A stretch of DNA of 7,088 nucleotides from an uncultured Rubritalea sp. (GCA_937951395.1 CALFBV010000140.1:1-7088); one strand, 5' to 3'; shown: positions 1 through 6,933, numbered from the stretch's first letter. Notes: generated by a model not told the origin, from the sequence alone. Program-made: numbers and translations.

Positions 1-1
1 A

Positions 2-1270
2 ATGAACTCAGAAGACATCAAATCTTACATCTGTCAGATGGGTGAGCAGGCAAAGCAGGCATCTTATGCGCTGGCAATTCTCTCCGTGGAGAAGAAGAAT
101 GAAATTCTTGCCTCTATGGCAAGTGAACTGCGGGCTGCATCGGGAGAAATTCTAATAGCTAATGCCATAGACGTCCAGAATGGTAAAGAAAATGGTCTAA
201 CAGAAGCGATGTTAGATCGTCTGAAGCTAGATTCTAACAGAATAGACTCCATCGCAGGCGGGATAGAGAAAGTAGCGCTGTTAGATGATCCTGTAGGTCA
301 GGAAATAGATTCCTGGGCAGGGGAGAACGGAATGCGTATCCAGCAAGTAAGGGTACCCATTGGTGTGATAGGGATTATTTATGAGAGTAGGCCAAACGTG
401 ACATCAGATGCGGCAGTGCTGTGCCTGAAGTCAGGAAATGCAACTATTCTACGTGGTGGATCAGAAGCAGTGAACTCAAATGTAGCTATCGCCGCGGCTC
501 TCCAGCGCGGAGGCGAGTCAGCTGGTCTGCCAGCACATTCTATCCAGCTCATCCCGTTCACAGAGCGCGAGAGCGTGGCAGTGATGGCGGGGATGGATAA
601 ATGGATGGATCTAATTATTCCAAGAGGTGGTAAGGGTCTCATTGAGGCTGTGGTAAGACTCGCGCGGATGCCGGTGATCAAGCATTATGACGGGATTTGC
701 CACACCTATGTGCATCCAGCGGCGGATTTAGAAATGGCTGTCAACATCGTGTTCGATGCCAAGACTCAGAAGCCAAGCGTGTGCAATGCCCTAGAAACGC
801 TACTTGTGGATGCGGCTATCGCTGAGAAATTTTTACCTCTAGTGAAGCAGAAATTAGACCAGAAAAATGTCGAGTTGAGAGGTGACGCCGCGACTCAGTC
901 CATCCTTGGAGAGTCAGTAGTTTCCGCTACGGAAGAAGACTGGTATACGGAGTATCTAGATTACATCCTAGCAGTGAAAGTAGTGTCCTCTCAGGAGAAT
1001 GCCGTAGCGCATATCAATAAATATGGCTCTGGTCATAGCGAGTGCATCGTCACCACAGACGGTGCAGCAGCAGAATCATTTCTACGCACCGTGGACTCAG
1101 CCTGCGTCTATCACAACGTCTCAACCCGCTTCAGTGATGGCGAGGAATTTGGCTTCGGAGCCGAGATCGGAATCTCCACAGACAAGCTTCACGCCAGAGG
1201 TCCCATGGCTCTCCGCGAGCTCACTTCTTATCAATACAGGATAAGAGGAGAAGGGCAGACGAAAGAGTAG
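2..1270 (+). CDS. proA: Gamma-glutamyl phosphate reductase (glutamate-5-semialdehyde dehydrogenase)
   Basis: This cytoplasmic enzyme catalyses the second step of proline synthesis: NADPH-dependent reduction of gamma-glutamyl phosphate, made by ProB, to glutamate 5-semialdehyde, which cyclises for ProC. The 422-residue product is close to the usual length of about 417. It belongs to the aldehyde dehydrogenase superfamily. Visible motifs are YESRPNV (127-133), IPRGGKGL (206-213), and the catalytic-cysteine segment KTQKPSVCNA with Cys261 as the predicted nucleophile. The family signature at 328-349 is fully matched (V-x5-A-V-A-H-I-x2-Y-G-S-G-H-S-E-C-I), and HARGPMAL (397-404) is also present. 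The ATG at base 2 gives only about nine residues more than E. coli ProA before the shared GEQAKQASY segment, so the start is probably right, but its upstream signals lie outside the window. proB often precedes proA and may lie just upstream. It stops with TAG and converges on hflX. Confidence 0.97.
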   Translation: MNSEDIKSYICQMGEQAKQASYALAILSVEKKNEILASMASELRAASGEILIANAIDVQNGKENGLTEAMLDRLKLDSNRIDSIAGGIEKVALLDDPVGQEIDSWAGENGMRIQQVRVPIGVIGIIYESRPNVTSDAAVLCLKSGNATILRGGSEAVNSNVAIAAALQRGGESAGLPAHSIQLIPFTERESVAVMAGMDKWMDLIIPRGGKGLIEAVVRLARMPVIKHYDGICHTYVHPAADLEMAVNIVFDAKTQKPSVCNALETLLVDAAIAEKFLPLVKQKLDQKNVELRGDAATQSILGESVVSATEEDWYTEYLDYILAVKVVSSQENAVAHINKYGSGHSECIVTTDGAAAESFLRTVDSACVYHNVSTRFSDGEEFGFGAEIGISTDKLHARGPMALRELTSYQYRIRGEGQTKE

Positions 1271-1272
1271 TT

Positions 1273-1294
1273 ATTGGAGGTAGGCTTTTCCAAT
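1273..1294. other. Weak inverted repeat between convergent proA and hflX
   Basis: The whole gap between the two stop codons is 31 bases. It contains a 6-bp inverted repeat, ATTGGA (1273-1278) with TCCAAT (1289-1294), which could add two G-U pairs (1279-1280 with 1287-1288) as read on the plus strand. No U-tract follows on either strand, so this is not a standard intrinsic terminator. It is the only hairpin candidate available to separate the two convergent transcripts. Confidence 0.25.
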
Positions 1295-1301
1295 GGTGGA
1301 A

Positions 1302-2591
1302 TTATGTTACCAAAAACTGCTCTAGCCTTCCCGCGATGATGACTGGGACAATGGCGGTGATGATGACGTCGTTGCCTTCGTATTCTGTATCGGTGACTTT
1401 GGCTTCTGAGTGGAGGAGGTTCATGTGCTGACCTTGAGATTGTGGGATGCGATAGGTGTTTTTTTGCACTCTTTCACCTAGGATTTCTGTGCAGGCAGTA
1501 AGTAGCTCGTTCATGCCTATGTCCTTATAGGCAGAGCCGATTACGATGATTTGGGACTTTTCTCTTAACCTTTCTGTTAGATCCTTGATGACTTGTTGAT
1601 CTTCTACGAGGTCTACTTTATTTAGGACGGTGACCATTGGCTTTTCCTCTGCGCCTAGTTCACCAAGTACGTGCATAGTGGTATCAAAAAATTTCTCTGC
1701 CTCTGGTGAGTTCGCATCTAATACATGGATTAAGAAGTCTGCGAGGACTGCTTCTTCAAGGGTAGCCTTAAATGCTTCTACTAAGCGGTGTGGTAAATTT
1801 CTAACAAATCCGACGGTGTCAGTAAGGAGAAGTGTCTGTCCATCTGGTAATTCGATGCTCCTAGTGGTGGTATCTAGCGTGGCAAAGAGCATGTCCTTCG
1901 CCATGATGTCTGAGCCTGATAAACGATTTAGTAAGGTGGATTTTCCTGCGTTTGTGTAGCCCACAATAGCACCATGGGCCATGTCTAGCTTTTCTCTGTC
2001 CTTGCGCCGCGTAGCTCGCTGAGTCCTCACTGCCTCTAGCTCGCGCTGGATGCGGTCTATTCTTTTGCGAGCTAGCCTTCTGTCTACTTCAATCTGCATC
2101 TCACCCATGCCTCTGCCGCCTGTGCCGCCTCCGCCTTCGCGGTCTAGGTGTCCCCACATTCTTGCCATGCGTGGGAGGGCGTATTGCATTCTGGCGAGTT
2201 CTACCTGGAGAGTTGCTTCCTTTGTTTGTGCGCGCTGGGCGAAAATATCTAGAATCACTTCTTCGCGGTCGATCACGCAGATACCCGCGAGTTCTTCCCA
2301 CTCGCGTTGCTGAGATGGGGCGAGCTCGTTGTCGAATACGATGCAGTCGCACTCATGTGCTCTGGCGTATTCTACGATCTCGGCTGCCTTTCCCGTGCCG
2401 CAAAGATACTTTCTGTGCATAGCGCGGGAGTGGGCTAGCTGCATGTCTGCCACGCCAATACCTAGTGTGCGCACCAGTTCTTCCAGCTCTTCGAGCAGGC
2501 TGATATCTTCATCGGCGTCTTTTTTCTTAAACGTCAAGCGGACGAGCAGTGCTCTCTCCACCATTAGGGGCTTATCTTTTACTTCAAACAT
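1302..2591 (-). CDS. hflX: GTPase HflX, ribosome-associated
   Basis: HflX is a cytoplasmic GTPase of the Obg-HflX superfamily that binds the 50S subunit; in well-studied bacteria it splits or rescues stalled 70S ribosomes under heat or antibiotic stress. The 429-residue product has the full architecture. The N-terminal HflX domain contains KYLCGTGK (61-68) and VFDNELAPSQQ (85-95). A basic helical linker spans about 164-205. The GTPase domain carries G1 GYTNAGKST (211-219), G2 TLDTTTR (238-244), G3 DTVGF (258-262), G4 NKVD (324-327) and G5 SA (353-354). A short C-terminal domain follows. The glycine-rich segment at 153-163, normally of the form GxRGPGET, here reads GGRGMGEMQ. The start at 2591 gives a normal N-terminus, although Met10 (codon at 2564-2562) is a possible alternative. 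No Shine-Dalgarno precedes either. The gene is divergent from the FAD dehydrogenase and convergent with proA, so it is probably monocistronic. Confidence 0.96.
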   Translation of the reverse strand: MFEVKDKPLMVERALLVRLTFKKKDADEDISLLEELEELVRTLGIGVADMQLAHSRAMHRKYLCGTGKAAEIVEYARAHECDCIVFDNELAPSQQREWEELAGICVIDREEVILDIFAQRAQTKEATLQVELARMQYALPRMARMWGHLDREGGGGTGGRGMGEMQIEVDRRLARKRIDRIQRELEAVRTQRATRRKDREKLDMAHGAIVGYTNAGKSTLLNRLSGSDIMAKDMLFATLDTTTRSIELPDGQTLLLTDTVGFVRNLPHRLVEAFKATLEEAVLADFLIHVLDANSPEAEKFFDTTMHVLGELGAEEKPMVTVLNKVDLVEDQQVIKDLTERLREKSQIIVIGSAYKDIGMNELLTACTEILGERVQKNTYRIPQSQGQHMNLLHSEAKVTDTEYEGNDVIITAIVPVIIAGRLEQFLVT

Positions 2592-2599
2592 GGGAGCGG

Positions 2600-2639
2600 A
2601 TTAATGCCCTTTATTTAGCTCTATGAACAGATTTTTTTT
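2600..2639 (-). promoter_or_regulatory. Candidate hflX promoter with A-tract
   Basis: Read on the minus strand, an A8 run (2639-2632) is followed by TTCATA (2627-2622, 4 of 6 match to TTGACA), a 16-base spacer, and ATTAAT (2605-2600, 4 of 6 match to TATAAT), then 8 bases to the hflX ATG. The A8 run sits where an UP element would lie. The short gap to the ATG would give a nearly or fully leaderless mRNA, consistent with the absence of a ribosome-binding site. The hexamer matches are modest, so this is a candidate only. Confidence 0.35.
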
Positions 2640-2666
2640 GTATCTATTCCCTGACTGTGGTTTAAA
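2638..2666 (+). promoter_or_regulatory. Candidate promoter of the FAD dehydrogenase-MATE operon
   Basis: TTGTAT (2638-2643, 3 of 6 match to TTGACA) and TTTAAA (2661-2666, 4 of 6 match to TATAAT) are separated by 17 bases, and 8 bases then lead to the ATG at 2675. Transcription would begin at or next to the start codon. This would make the mRNA leaderless, in keeping with the lack of an AGGAGG-like sequence. It overlaps the T8 run that serves as the A-tract of the opposing hflX promoter, so the two promoters would compete for the same DNA. Confidence 0.3.
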
Positions 2667-2674
2667 ACAGAATC

Positions 2675-4264
2675 ATGAGTGAGCAACCTGACCGGATAGA
2701 GAAATTAGACATTAATCTATCTCTAGAAAAATCTGAAGACGAAGCAGCAAGAAAGAAAGCTATTTCGAGGAAGCTCAGAGTGCATCCAGATCGAATCCAG
2801 TCGATGCGCCTAATCAAGCACTCCATCGATGCTCGTAAGTCCGATATCCGCATCCAACTCAGGATGGAGGTAGGGATCGACTGTGATTTACCAAATTACA
2901 TAGCGCCCATCCCGAGTTACACCGCGATCAGTGATGACGCTAAAAAGGTAATTATCGTGGGTTGTGGTCCTGCAGGGATGTTCGCGGCTCTGAGATGTAT
3001 TCAGCTAGGTAAAAAACCGATCATTTTAGAGCGAGGAAAAGATGCTTCAGCTAGAAGGTTTGATCTGGGTCCTATTTTGAAGAAGGGAACTGTCATCGAA
3101 GACTCGAATTACTGTTTCGGAGAAGGTGGTGCTGGTACATACTCAGATGGAAAACTTTACACAAGAGCAACCAAGCGTGGGCCTGTTAGAGATGTCTATG
3201 AGACGCTCGTAGCCCATGGTGCACCTCAGCAGATCCTTACAGATGCACACCCGCACGTGGGGTCTAATTTATTGCCAAACGTAGTCAAAGCGATGCGTGC
3301 ATCTATTATAGAAGCGGGTGGTGAGGTTCATTTTCAGACTAAGGTTGTGGACTTTTTGCTAGACGATACAGGGAAGAGTATGCGTGGTGTGGCGACTGCG
3401 GATGGACTAGAGTTCACTGGTGAAGCGGTCATTTTGGCGACAGGGCATTCAGCGCGTGATGTTTATAAGCTGTTAGTTAAAAAGGACATTCTACTAGAGC
3501 AGAAACCATTTGCCGTTGGAATGCGTGTGGAGCATCCGCAGCCACTTATTGATAGAATCCAGTATTCTTTCAAGCAGGGTGTAGAACGTCCAAGAATCTT
3601 ACCAGCAGCGCGGTATAATTTAGCGACTAAGATCGATGGAAGGGGAGTGCACTCATTCTGCATGTGCCCAGGCGGATTTATCGTCCCCGCAGCGACTGAG
3701 AATGATGAAGTAGTAGTGAATGGAATGTCACTCGCAAGACGAGATTCCCCCTTCGCTAACAGCGGACTAGTAGTGACCGTGGAGCCAGAGGATACAGCGG
3801 AATTTTCCAAAGAACACGGAGTCCTAGCGGGCATGGCATACCAAAAGGATCTGGAAGTGAAGGCTAGTGTCGCCGGCGGTGGTGTGCAGAAAGCACCGGG
3901 GCAGCGCTTGATCGACTTCATCAGGGGTCGAGTCTCTAGCGAGCTACCAGATACGAGTTATTTTCCAGGTCTAACCAGTGCGCCACTCGATGACATTCTC
4001 CCTGATGCGGTGAGTTATAGGATGAAGGTGGGTCTAAAACAATTTGGTAATAAAATGAACGGCTTTATCACCGAAGAGGCAAGTCTGTTAGGCTTCGAAA
4101 CCCGTACCAGTAGTCCCGTAAGGATCCCACGTGATGCAAGCACTCTTCACCACCCACAGATAAGGAACCTCATTCCGTGTGGTGAAGGAGCTGGGTATGC
4201 AGGCGGTATCGTCTCTGCTGCGCTTGACGGGATGAAGTGTGCTGATGCGGTAGTTTCTGTATAG
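2675..4264 (+). CDS. Uncharacterised FAD-dependent dehydrogenase (COG2509-type)
   Basis: The 529-residue product is a cytoplasmic flavoprotein of the widespread but functionally uncharacterised family of large FAD-dependent dehydrogenases (COG2509). Residues 1 to about 88 form the family's small, charged N-terminal domain. The dinucleotide-binding fold follows: IIVGCGPAG (93-101, glycines 96, 98 and 101) with Glu119 in ILERG positioned to bind the FAD ribose. The family-typical FGEGGAGTYSDGKLYTR segment (148-164) comes next, then a second nucleotide-fold strand VILATGHSARD (252-262). A cysteine-containing segment, SFCMCPGG (327-334), and a C-terminal FAD-contact region with PCGEGAGYAGGIVSAALDG (501-519) complete it. 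The reaction and substrate are unknown; pyridine nucleotide is a likely partner. It has no signal peptide or membrane segments. Its stop lies 3 bases before the MATE exporter, so the two are likely translated from one mRNA. The family assignment is firm; no physiological role should be assumed. Confidence 0.9.
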   Translation: MSEQPDRIEKLDINLSLEKSEDEAARKKAISRKLRVHPDRIQSMRLIKHSIDARKSDIRIQLRMEVGIDCDLPNYIAPIPSYTAISDDAKKVIIVGCGPAGMFAALRCIQLGKKPIILERGKDASARRFDLGPILKKGTVIEDSNYCFGEGGAGTYSDGKLYTRATKRGPVRDVYETLVAHGAPQQILTDAHPHVGSNLLPNVVKAMRASIIEAGGEVHFQTKVVDFLLDDTGKSMRGVATADGLEFTGEAVILATGHSARDVYKLLVKKDILLEQKPFAVGMRVEHPQPLIDRIQYSFKQGVERPRILPAARYNLATKIDGRGVHSFCMCPGGFIVPAATENDEVVVNGMSLARRDSPFANSGLVVTVEPEDTAEFSKEHGVLAGMAYQKDLEVKASVAGGGVQKAPGQRLIDFIRGRVSSELPDTSYFPGLTSAPLDDILPDAVSYRMKVGLKQFGNKMNGFITEEASLLGFETRTSSPVRIPRDASTLHHPQIRNLIPCGEGAGYAGGIVSAALDGMKCADAVVSV

Positions 4265-4267
4265 ATT

Positions 4268-5623
4268 ATGGCTAAGGCATCACTCACTAAAGGGCCGCTC
4301 CCAGGGCATATTCGCCAGATTGCTTTGCCGATGAGTATAGGGTTCTTTTTTAACACCATGTATAATGTGGTGGATTCGTTTTATGCTGGGCAGATATCTA
4401 CGGAGGCACTCGCTGCTATGGCGCTTTCATTTCCCGTCTTCTTTATCATTGTAGCAATCAGTGAGGGAGTAGCTAGAGGTGCAACGGCACTTATCGCGAA
4501 CGCTATCGGAGCGAATGATTTGGAAAAGGAGGAGGCTTATTCTGGGCAGTTATTTTCGCTGGGATTTTTCTGTGCACTTGGGCTCATGATGGTTGGGGTT
4601 TTTGCGGTGGAACCATTATTTAAGCTGATGGGGGCAGGAGGATTATATCTCCAAATGGCGACTGACTATATTATTCCTATTTTCTGGGGAGCGATGTTTT
4701 TTCTCCTGGGGAGTATGTGTAATGCGATCTTGCTGGCGCATGGTGATAGTAAGACCTTCGGGAAGGTGATGATCTGTGGGTTCTTCCTTAATCTGATTTT
4801 CGATCCTTGGTTTCTCTATGGTGGACTAGGGGTCCCAGCAATGGGTATACGCGGTATCGCCATTGCTACGGTGCTGATTCAGGTGTTTAGCGGTGCTTAC
4901 CTTCTGATGGCTGTGATTCGTAGAGGGTATCTGAAGGGGTGTAATGTCAATTTAATCGTTCCGAAGCTGAAGGTTTATGGTGAAATCTTAAGACAAGGTG
5001 TTCCGACTGCTTTTAATATGATGTCCATTGCCCTCGGATTTTTCGTGATGACCTATTATCTAAATAGCTATGGGCAAGTGGCTGTGGCTGCATTTGGGGT
5101 GGGGACGCGGATTGAGCAAATAGTCCTGCTCCCGACCATCGGGCTAGGCGCGGCGATTGTTTCTATCGTAGGTCAAAATTACGGTGCGGGTGAGCTAGGT
5201 AGGGTGAATCAAACTGTCCGGCTTTGTGTTAAATACGGGGTGATGATGATCGTCACCTCATCGCTGTTTATGTTCTTGTTCGCTACTCCACTGGTCAGAC
5301 TCTTCACCAGTGACCCAGAAGTGGTTAGGGTGGGGTCTGCCTATGTGCGTGTAGTCACTGCGGTGCAGTGGGCGTATGTGATGGGCTTCGTTTTCATCGG
5401 ATTTCTCCAGGCTGTTAAACGCCCGATGTATGGCTTTATCGAATCCATCGTCCGCAAAATAATCTTACCCCTAGTGTTGTTCTATTTCCTAGTGAGAGTA
5501 TGGAAGGTTGACTTAGAGGCATTCTGGTGGGGCTCGGTGGCGATAAACGTCACGGTAGCGATCTTTACTATTTTCTATGCCAGACTTGTGCTGCGTGAAA
5601 TCACAGATAGAGGAGTGGAGTAG
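4268..5623 (+). CDS. MATE-family efflux transporter (NorM/DinF-like)
   Basis: This inner-membrane antiporter of the multidrug and toxic compound extrusion family uses a proton or sodium gradient to export organic molecules. The 451-residue length matches the usual 440-460, and the hydrophobic pattern fits 12 membrane helices in two six-helix halves with a polar, basic midpoint near 217-242. Family features include Pro21 and Asp36 in the first helix (MYNVVDSFYAG), GVARGATALIANAIGA (67-82), FDPWFLYGG (178-186), the second-half start GVPTAFNMM (244-252), a membrane Glu283 in TRIEQ, and GQNYGAG (302-308). Asp36 and the buried glutamate are typical coupling-ion or substrate residues. The N-terminus is short and begins directly with the first helix, which supports the ATG at 4268. 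No ribosome-binding site is visible in the tail of the upstream gene, so translation probably depends on coupling. The substrate cannot be predicted. Confidence 0.94.
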   Translation: MAKASLTKGPLPGHIRQIALPMSIGFFFNTMYNVVDSFYAGQISTEALAAMALSFPVFFIIVAISEGVARGATALIANAIGANDLEKEEAYSGQLFSLGFFCALGLMMVGVFAVEPLFKLMGAGGLYLQMATDYIIPIFWGAMFFLLGSMCNAILLAHGDSKTFGKVMICGFFLNLIFDPWFLYGGLGVPAMGIRGIAIATVLIQVFSGAYLLMAVIRRGYLKGCNVNLIVPKLKVYGEILRQGVPTAFNMMSIALGFFVMTYYLNSYGQVAVAAFGVGTRIEQIVLLPTIGLGAAIVSIVGQNYGAGELGRVNQTVRLCVKYGVMMIVTSSLFMFLFATPLVRLFTSDPEVVRVGSAYVRVVTAVQWAYVMGFVFIGFLQAVKRPMYGFIESIVRKIILPLVLFYFLVRVWKVDLEAFWWGSVAINVTVAIFTIFYARLVLREITDRGVE

Positions 5624-5653
5624 ATTTTAAATGATCTGAGATGTGACTATTTT

Positions 5654-5683
5654 GTTGTGTTGGTTGTCTTAAGGGTGCACAAC
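5654..5683. promoter_or_regulatory. Inverted repeat upstream of the OmpA-like gene, possible operator
   Basis: GTTGTG (5654-5659) and CACAAC (5678-5683) form a perfect 6-bp inverted repeat with an 18-base interval. The right arm also overlaps the self-complementary GTGCAC (5675-5680). The repeat spans the candidate promoter of the downstream gene, which is where a dimeric regulator could bind. An RNA hairpin with such a long loop seems less likely. Chance occurrence of a 6-bp repeat is quite possible. Confidence 0.2.
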
Positions 5684-5691
5684 TTTCTAAT
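5664..5691 (+). promoter_or_regulatory. Candidate promoter of the OmpA-like gene
   Basis: TTGTCT (5664-5669, 4 of 6 match to TTGACA) is followed after 16 bases by TCTAAT (5686-5691, 5 of 6 match to TATAAT). The second hexamer ends only 3 bases before the ATG at 5695, so a normal start site would fall inside the start codon. Either the -10 lies slightly upstream, or transcription comes mainly from elsewhere, for example by readthrough from the MATE operon. No Shine-Dalgarno lies at the usual distance; the only G-rich stretch, AAGGGTG (5671-5677), is 17 bases from the ATG. Confidence 0.25.
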
Positions 5692-5694
5692 TCA

Positions 5695-6933
5695 ATGAAC
5701 AACACAGCTAAGATAATAAGCACCAAAGAAAAGGTAGTAGTGGGCGGAGCGCTAGTAGGCGGTCTTCTCTTTTTCGGATTCCTTACAAATACTTGTAAGA
5801 GTCCTCTTAGTCATTTTAACGATAAAGAGATTTCCTCCCCGATCACTGCGATCAGTGGTGATGATGCGCTTAATCTACGAATAGCTGAACTAGAGAATAG
5901 TATCGAAGCTCTCAAAGATAACTCTGTAGACGAAAAGACCATCGCGAATCTAGAAGCCCAGCTCTACAATCAGAAGGCGCAAGTTGCAGGAAGTGTTGAA
6001 TCACTTAAAAAGCATAATGAATATCTGCAAGATCGAATCAAAACTTTATCATCTATGTCTGCTCCTGTTGCGGCAGCTGTGGTGCCAAGTGGAGTGAATG
6101 CAAGTGAGCTAAATGAAAAGATTAGTGATCTCAAGGCTGAGCTAGATTTAGCAGAGGCTAATGTTTCAGACCTAACTAATAAGTTAAGCGTAATGTCTGC
6201 TTCTGCGGCTAGCGCCGATAATAGTGAGTCTGTTAAACTTGTTAAAGAAATAAAGTTTCTCAATGAAGATAATAAAAAACTAGCGAGTCAGCTGACCAAG
6301 GTGAAAGCTGATCTTAAGATAGCAAAAGCAAAAGCAAAAGCAGAACCAGCATCAGACAAGTCTGCTGAGATGAGCGCTAAAATTGGTGATCTAATCACCA
6401 CCGTGAAAGCCCAGAAAAATCAACTAGCGGCTAAGGATGAACAGATAGCGGATCTGAATGCGAATGTTAACAAGCTCAAGGCAGCTAAAAACGTCTTTGC
6501 TAAATCTGCAGATGATCTACCTCAGTCAGCACAGGGTCTCTTAAAGGATCTAAATGCACTCGAAGGTAAATCTGAGCTAGAAGTCTCAACTGCTTACGCG
6601 CAGTATCTGCAGAAGCACGGAGCAACTTCCAAGATGCGGATTAAATTCACCTCTGGAAGTTCGTCACTTACTGCCAAGGATAAAACAGACATTGCTCTAC
6701 TTACCAAGGCTGCTGGAAGAAATACTTATTTCTTCATCGTGGGATACGCAGACCAATCAGGTAGCGCAGCCAGCAATGAGAAGCTATCCTCAGCTCGTTC
6801 CACTAGCGTAGCCAGGGAGCTAGGAATCAATGCCAAAGCAAACCAATCAACTCAAGCTGTCTATCTTGGGCAGACTGATCGTTTCGGCCCTGCCGCAGAG
6901 AATCGCGTAGTTGAGATATGGGAAATTAAGTAA
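5695..6933 (+). CDS. Membrane-anchored coiled-coil protein with C-terminal OmpA-like domain
   Basis: The 412-residue product is probably an envelope protein anchored in the inner membrane with its bulk in the periplasm, binding peptidoglycan noncovalently. Residues 13-31 form one hydrophobic helix after a short basic N-terminus. Cys34 follows, but the sequence before it (FLTNTC) does not fit a lipobox. Long charged heptad-like helices at roughly 57-118, 136-168, 176-215 and 222-268 are separated by Ala/Ser/Pro-rich linkers (121-135, 169-175, 209-222). The OmpA-like domain covers about 314-411, with FTSGSSSLT (318-326), GYADQSG (350-356; Asp353) and LSSARSTSVARELG (364-377; Arg368). Asp353 and Arg368 align with the pair that holds diaminopimelate in OmpA. 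The domain ends NRVVEIWE (403-410). No beta-barrel precedes it, unlike OmpA itself. A Lys/Ala hexamer repeat encodes 209-216. The exact role is unknown. Similar layouts occur in peptidoglycan tethers and in accessory proteins of envelope complexes. Confidence 0.82.
   Translation: MNNTAKIISTKEKVVVGGALVGGLLFFGFLTNTCKSPLSHFNDKEISSPITAISGDDALNLRIAELENSIEALKDNSVDEKTIANLEAQLYNQKAQVAGSVESLKKHNEYLQDRIKTLSSMSAPVAAAVVPSGVNASELNEKISDLKAELDLAEANVSDLTNKLSVMSASAASADNSESVKLVKEIKFLNEDNKKLASQLTKVKADLKIAKAKAKAEPASDKSAEMSAKIGDLITTVKAQKNQLAAKDEQIADLNANVNKLKAAKNVFAKSADDLPQSAQGLLKDLNALEGKSELEVSTAYAQYLQKHGATSKMRIKFTSGSSSLTAKDKTDIALLTKAAGRNTYFFIVGYADQSGSAASNEKLSSARSTSVARELGINAKANQSTQAVYLGQTDRFGPAAENRVVEIWEIK
6321..6344 (+). 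repeat. AGCAAA hexamer tandem repeat within the OmpA-like gene
   Basis: Three perfect AGCAAA units (6321-6338) are followed by one variant, AGCAGA (6339-6344). Each unit is two codons long, so a gain or loss of units would preserve the frame and simply lengthen or shorten a Lys/Ala stretch (about residues 209-217) in the linker between two predicted coiled coils. It is short and may be stable. Confidence 0.6.

Noticed and set aside
379..681. 100-residue minus-strand frame inside proA
   Set aside because: It is antisense to conserved ProA coding sequence and its product resembles no family I recognise.
2107..2140. GCC-rich stretch as a noncoding trinucleotide repeat
   Set aside because: It simply encodes the Gly-rich HflX segment (residues 153-160) on the minus strand.
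2101..2422. Overlapping arginine-rich frames on both strands inside the 5' half of hflX
   Set aside because: They are out-of-frame readings of the codons for the HflX glycine-rich and basic linker, which explains their Arg/Pro bias.
2632..2639. T8 run as the U-tract of an intrinsic terminator
   Set aside because: No stable stem precedes it, and no rightward gene ends upstream of it. It fits better as promoter-associated A/T-rich DNA.
3463..3921. 152-residue open frame on the minus strand inside the FAD dehydrogenase gene
   Set aside because: It lies wholly antisense to a well-supported gene with recognisable motifs, and its product is Ser/Pro/Thr-rich with no recognisable domain, so it is a shadow frame.
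5601..5656. Possible terminator after the MATE gene: TCACA (5601-5605) with TGTGA (5642-5646), or CAGAT (5604-5608) with ATCTG (5634-5638)
   Set aside because: The stems are only 5 bp, need large bulges, begin inside the coding region, and are followed by mixed G/T sequence rather than a T-run.
5782..5799. Lipoprotein signal at Cys34 of the OmpA-like protein
   Set aside because: The residues before the cysteine (TNT) do not fit the lipobox, which needs a small residue at -1 and usually Leu at -3; a plain membrane anchor fits better.
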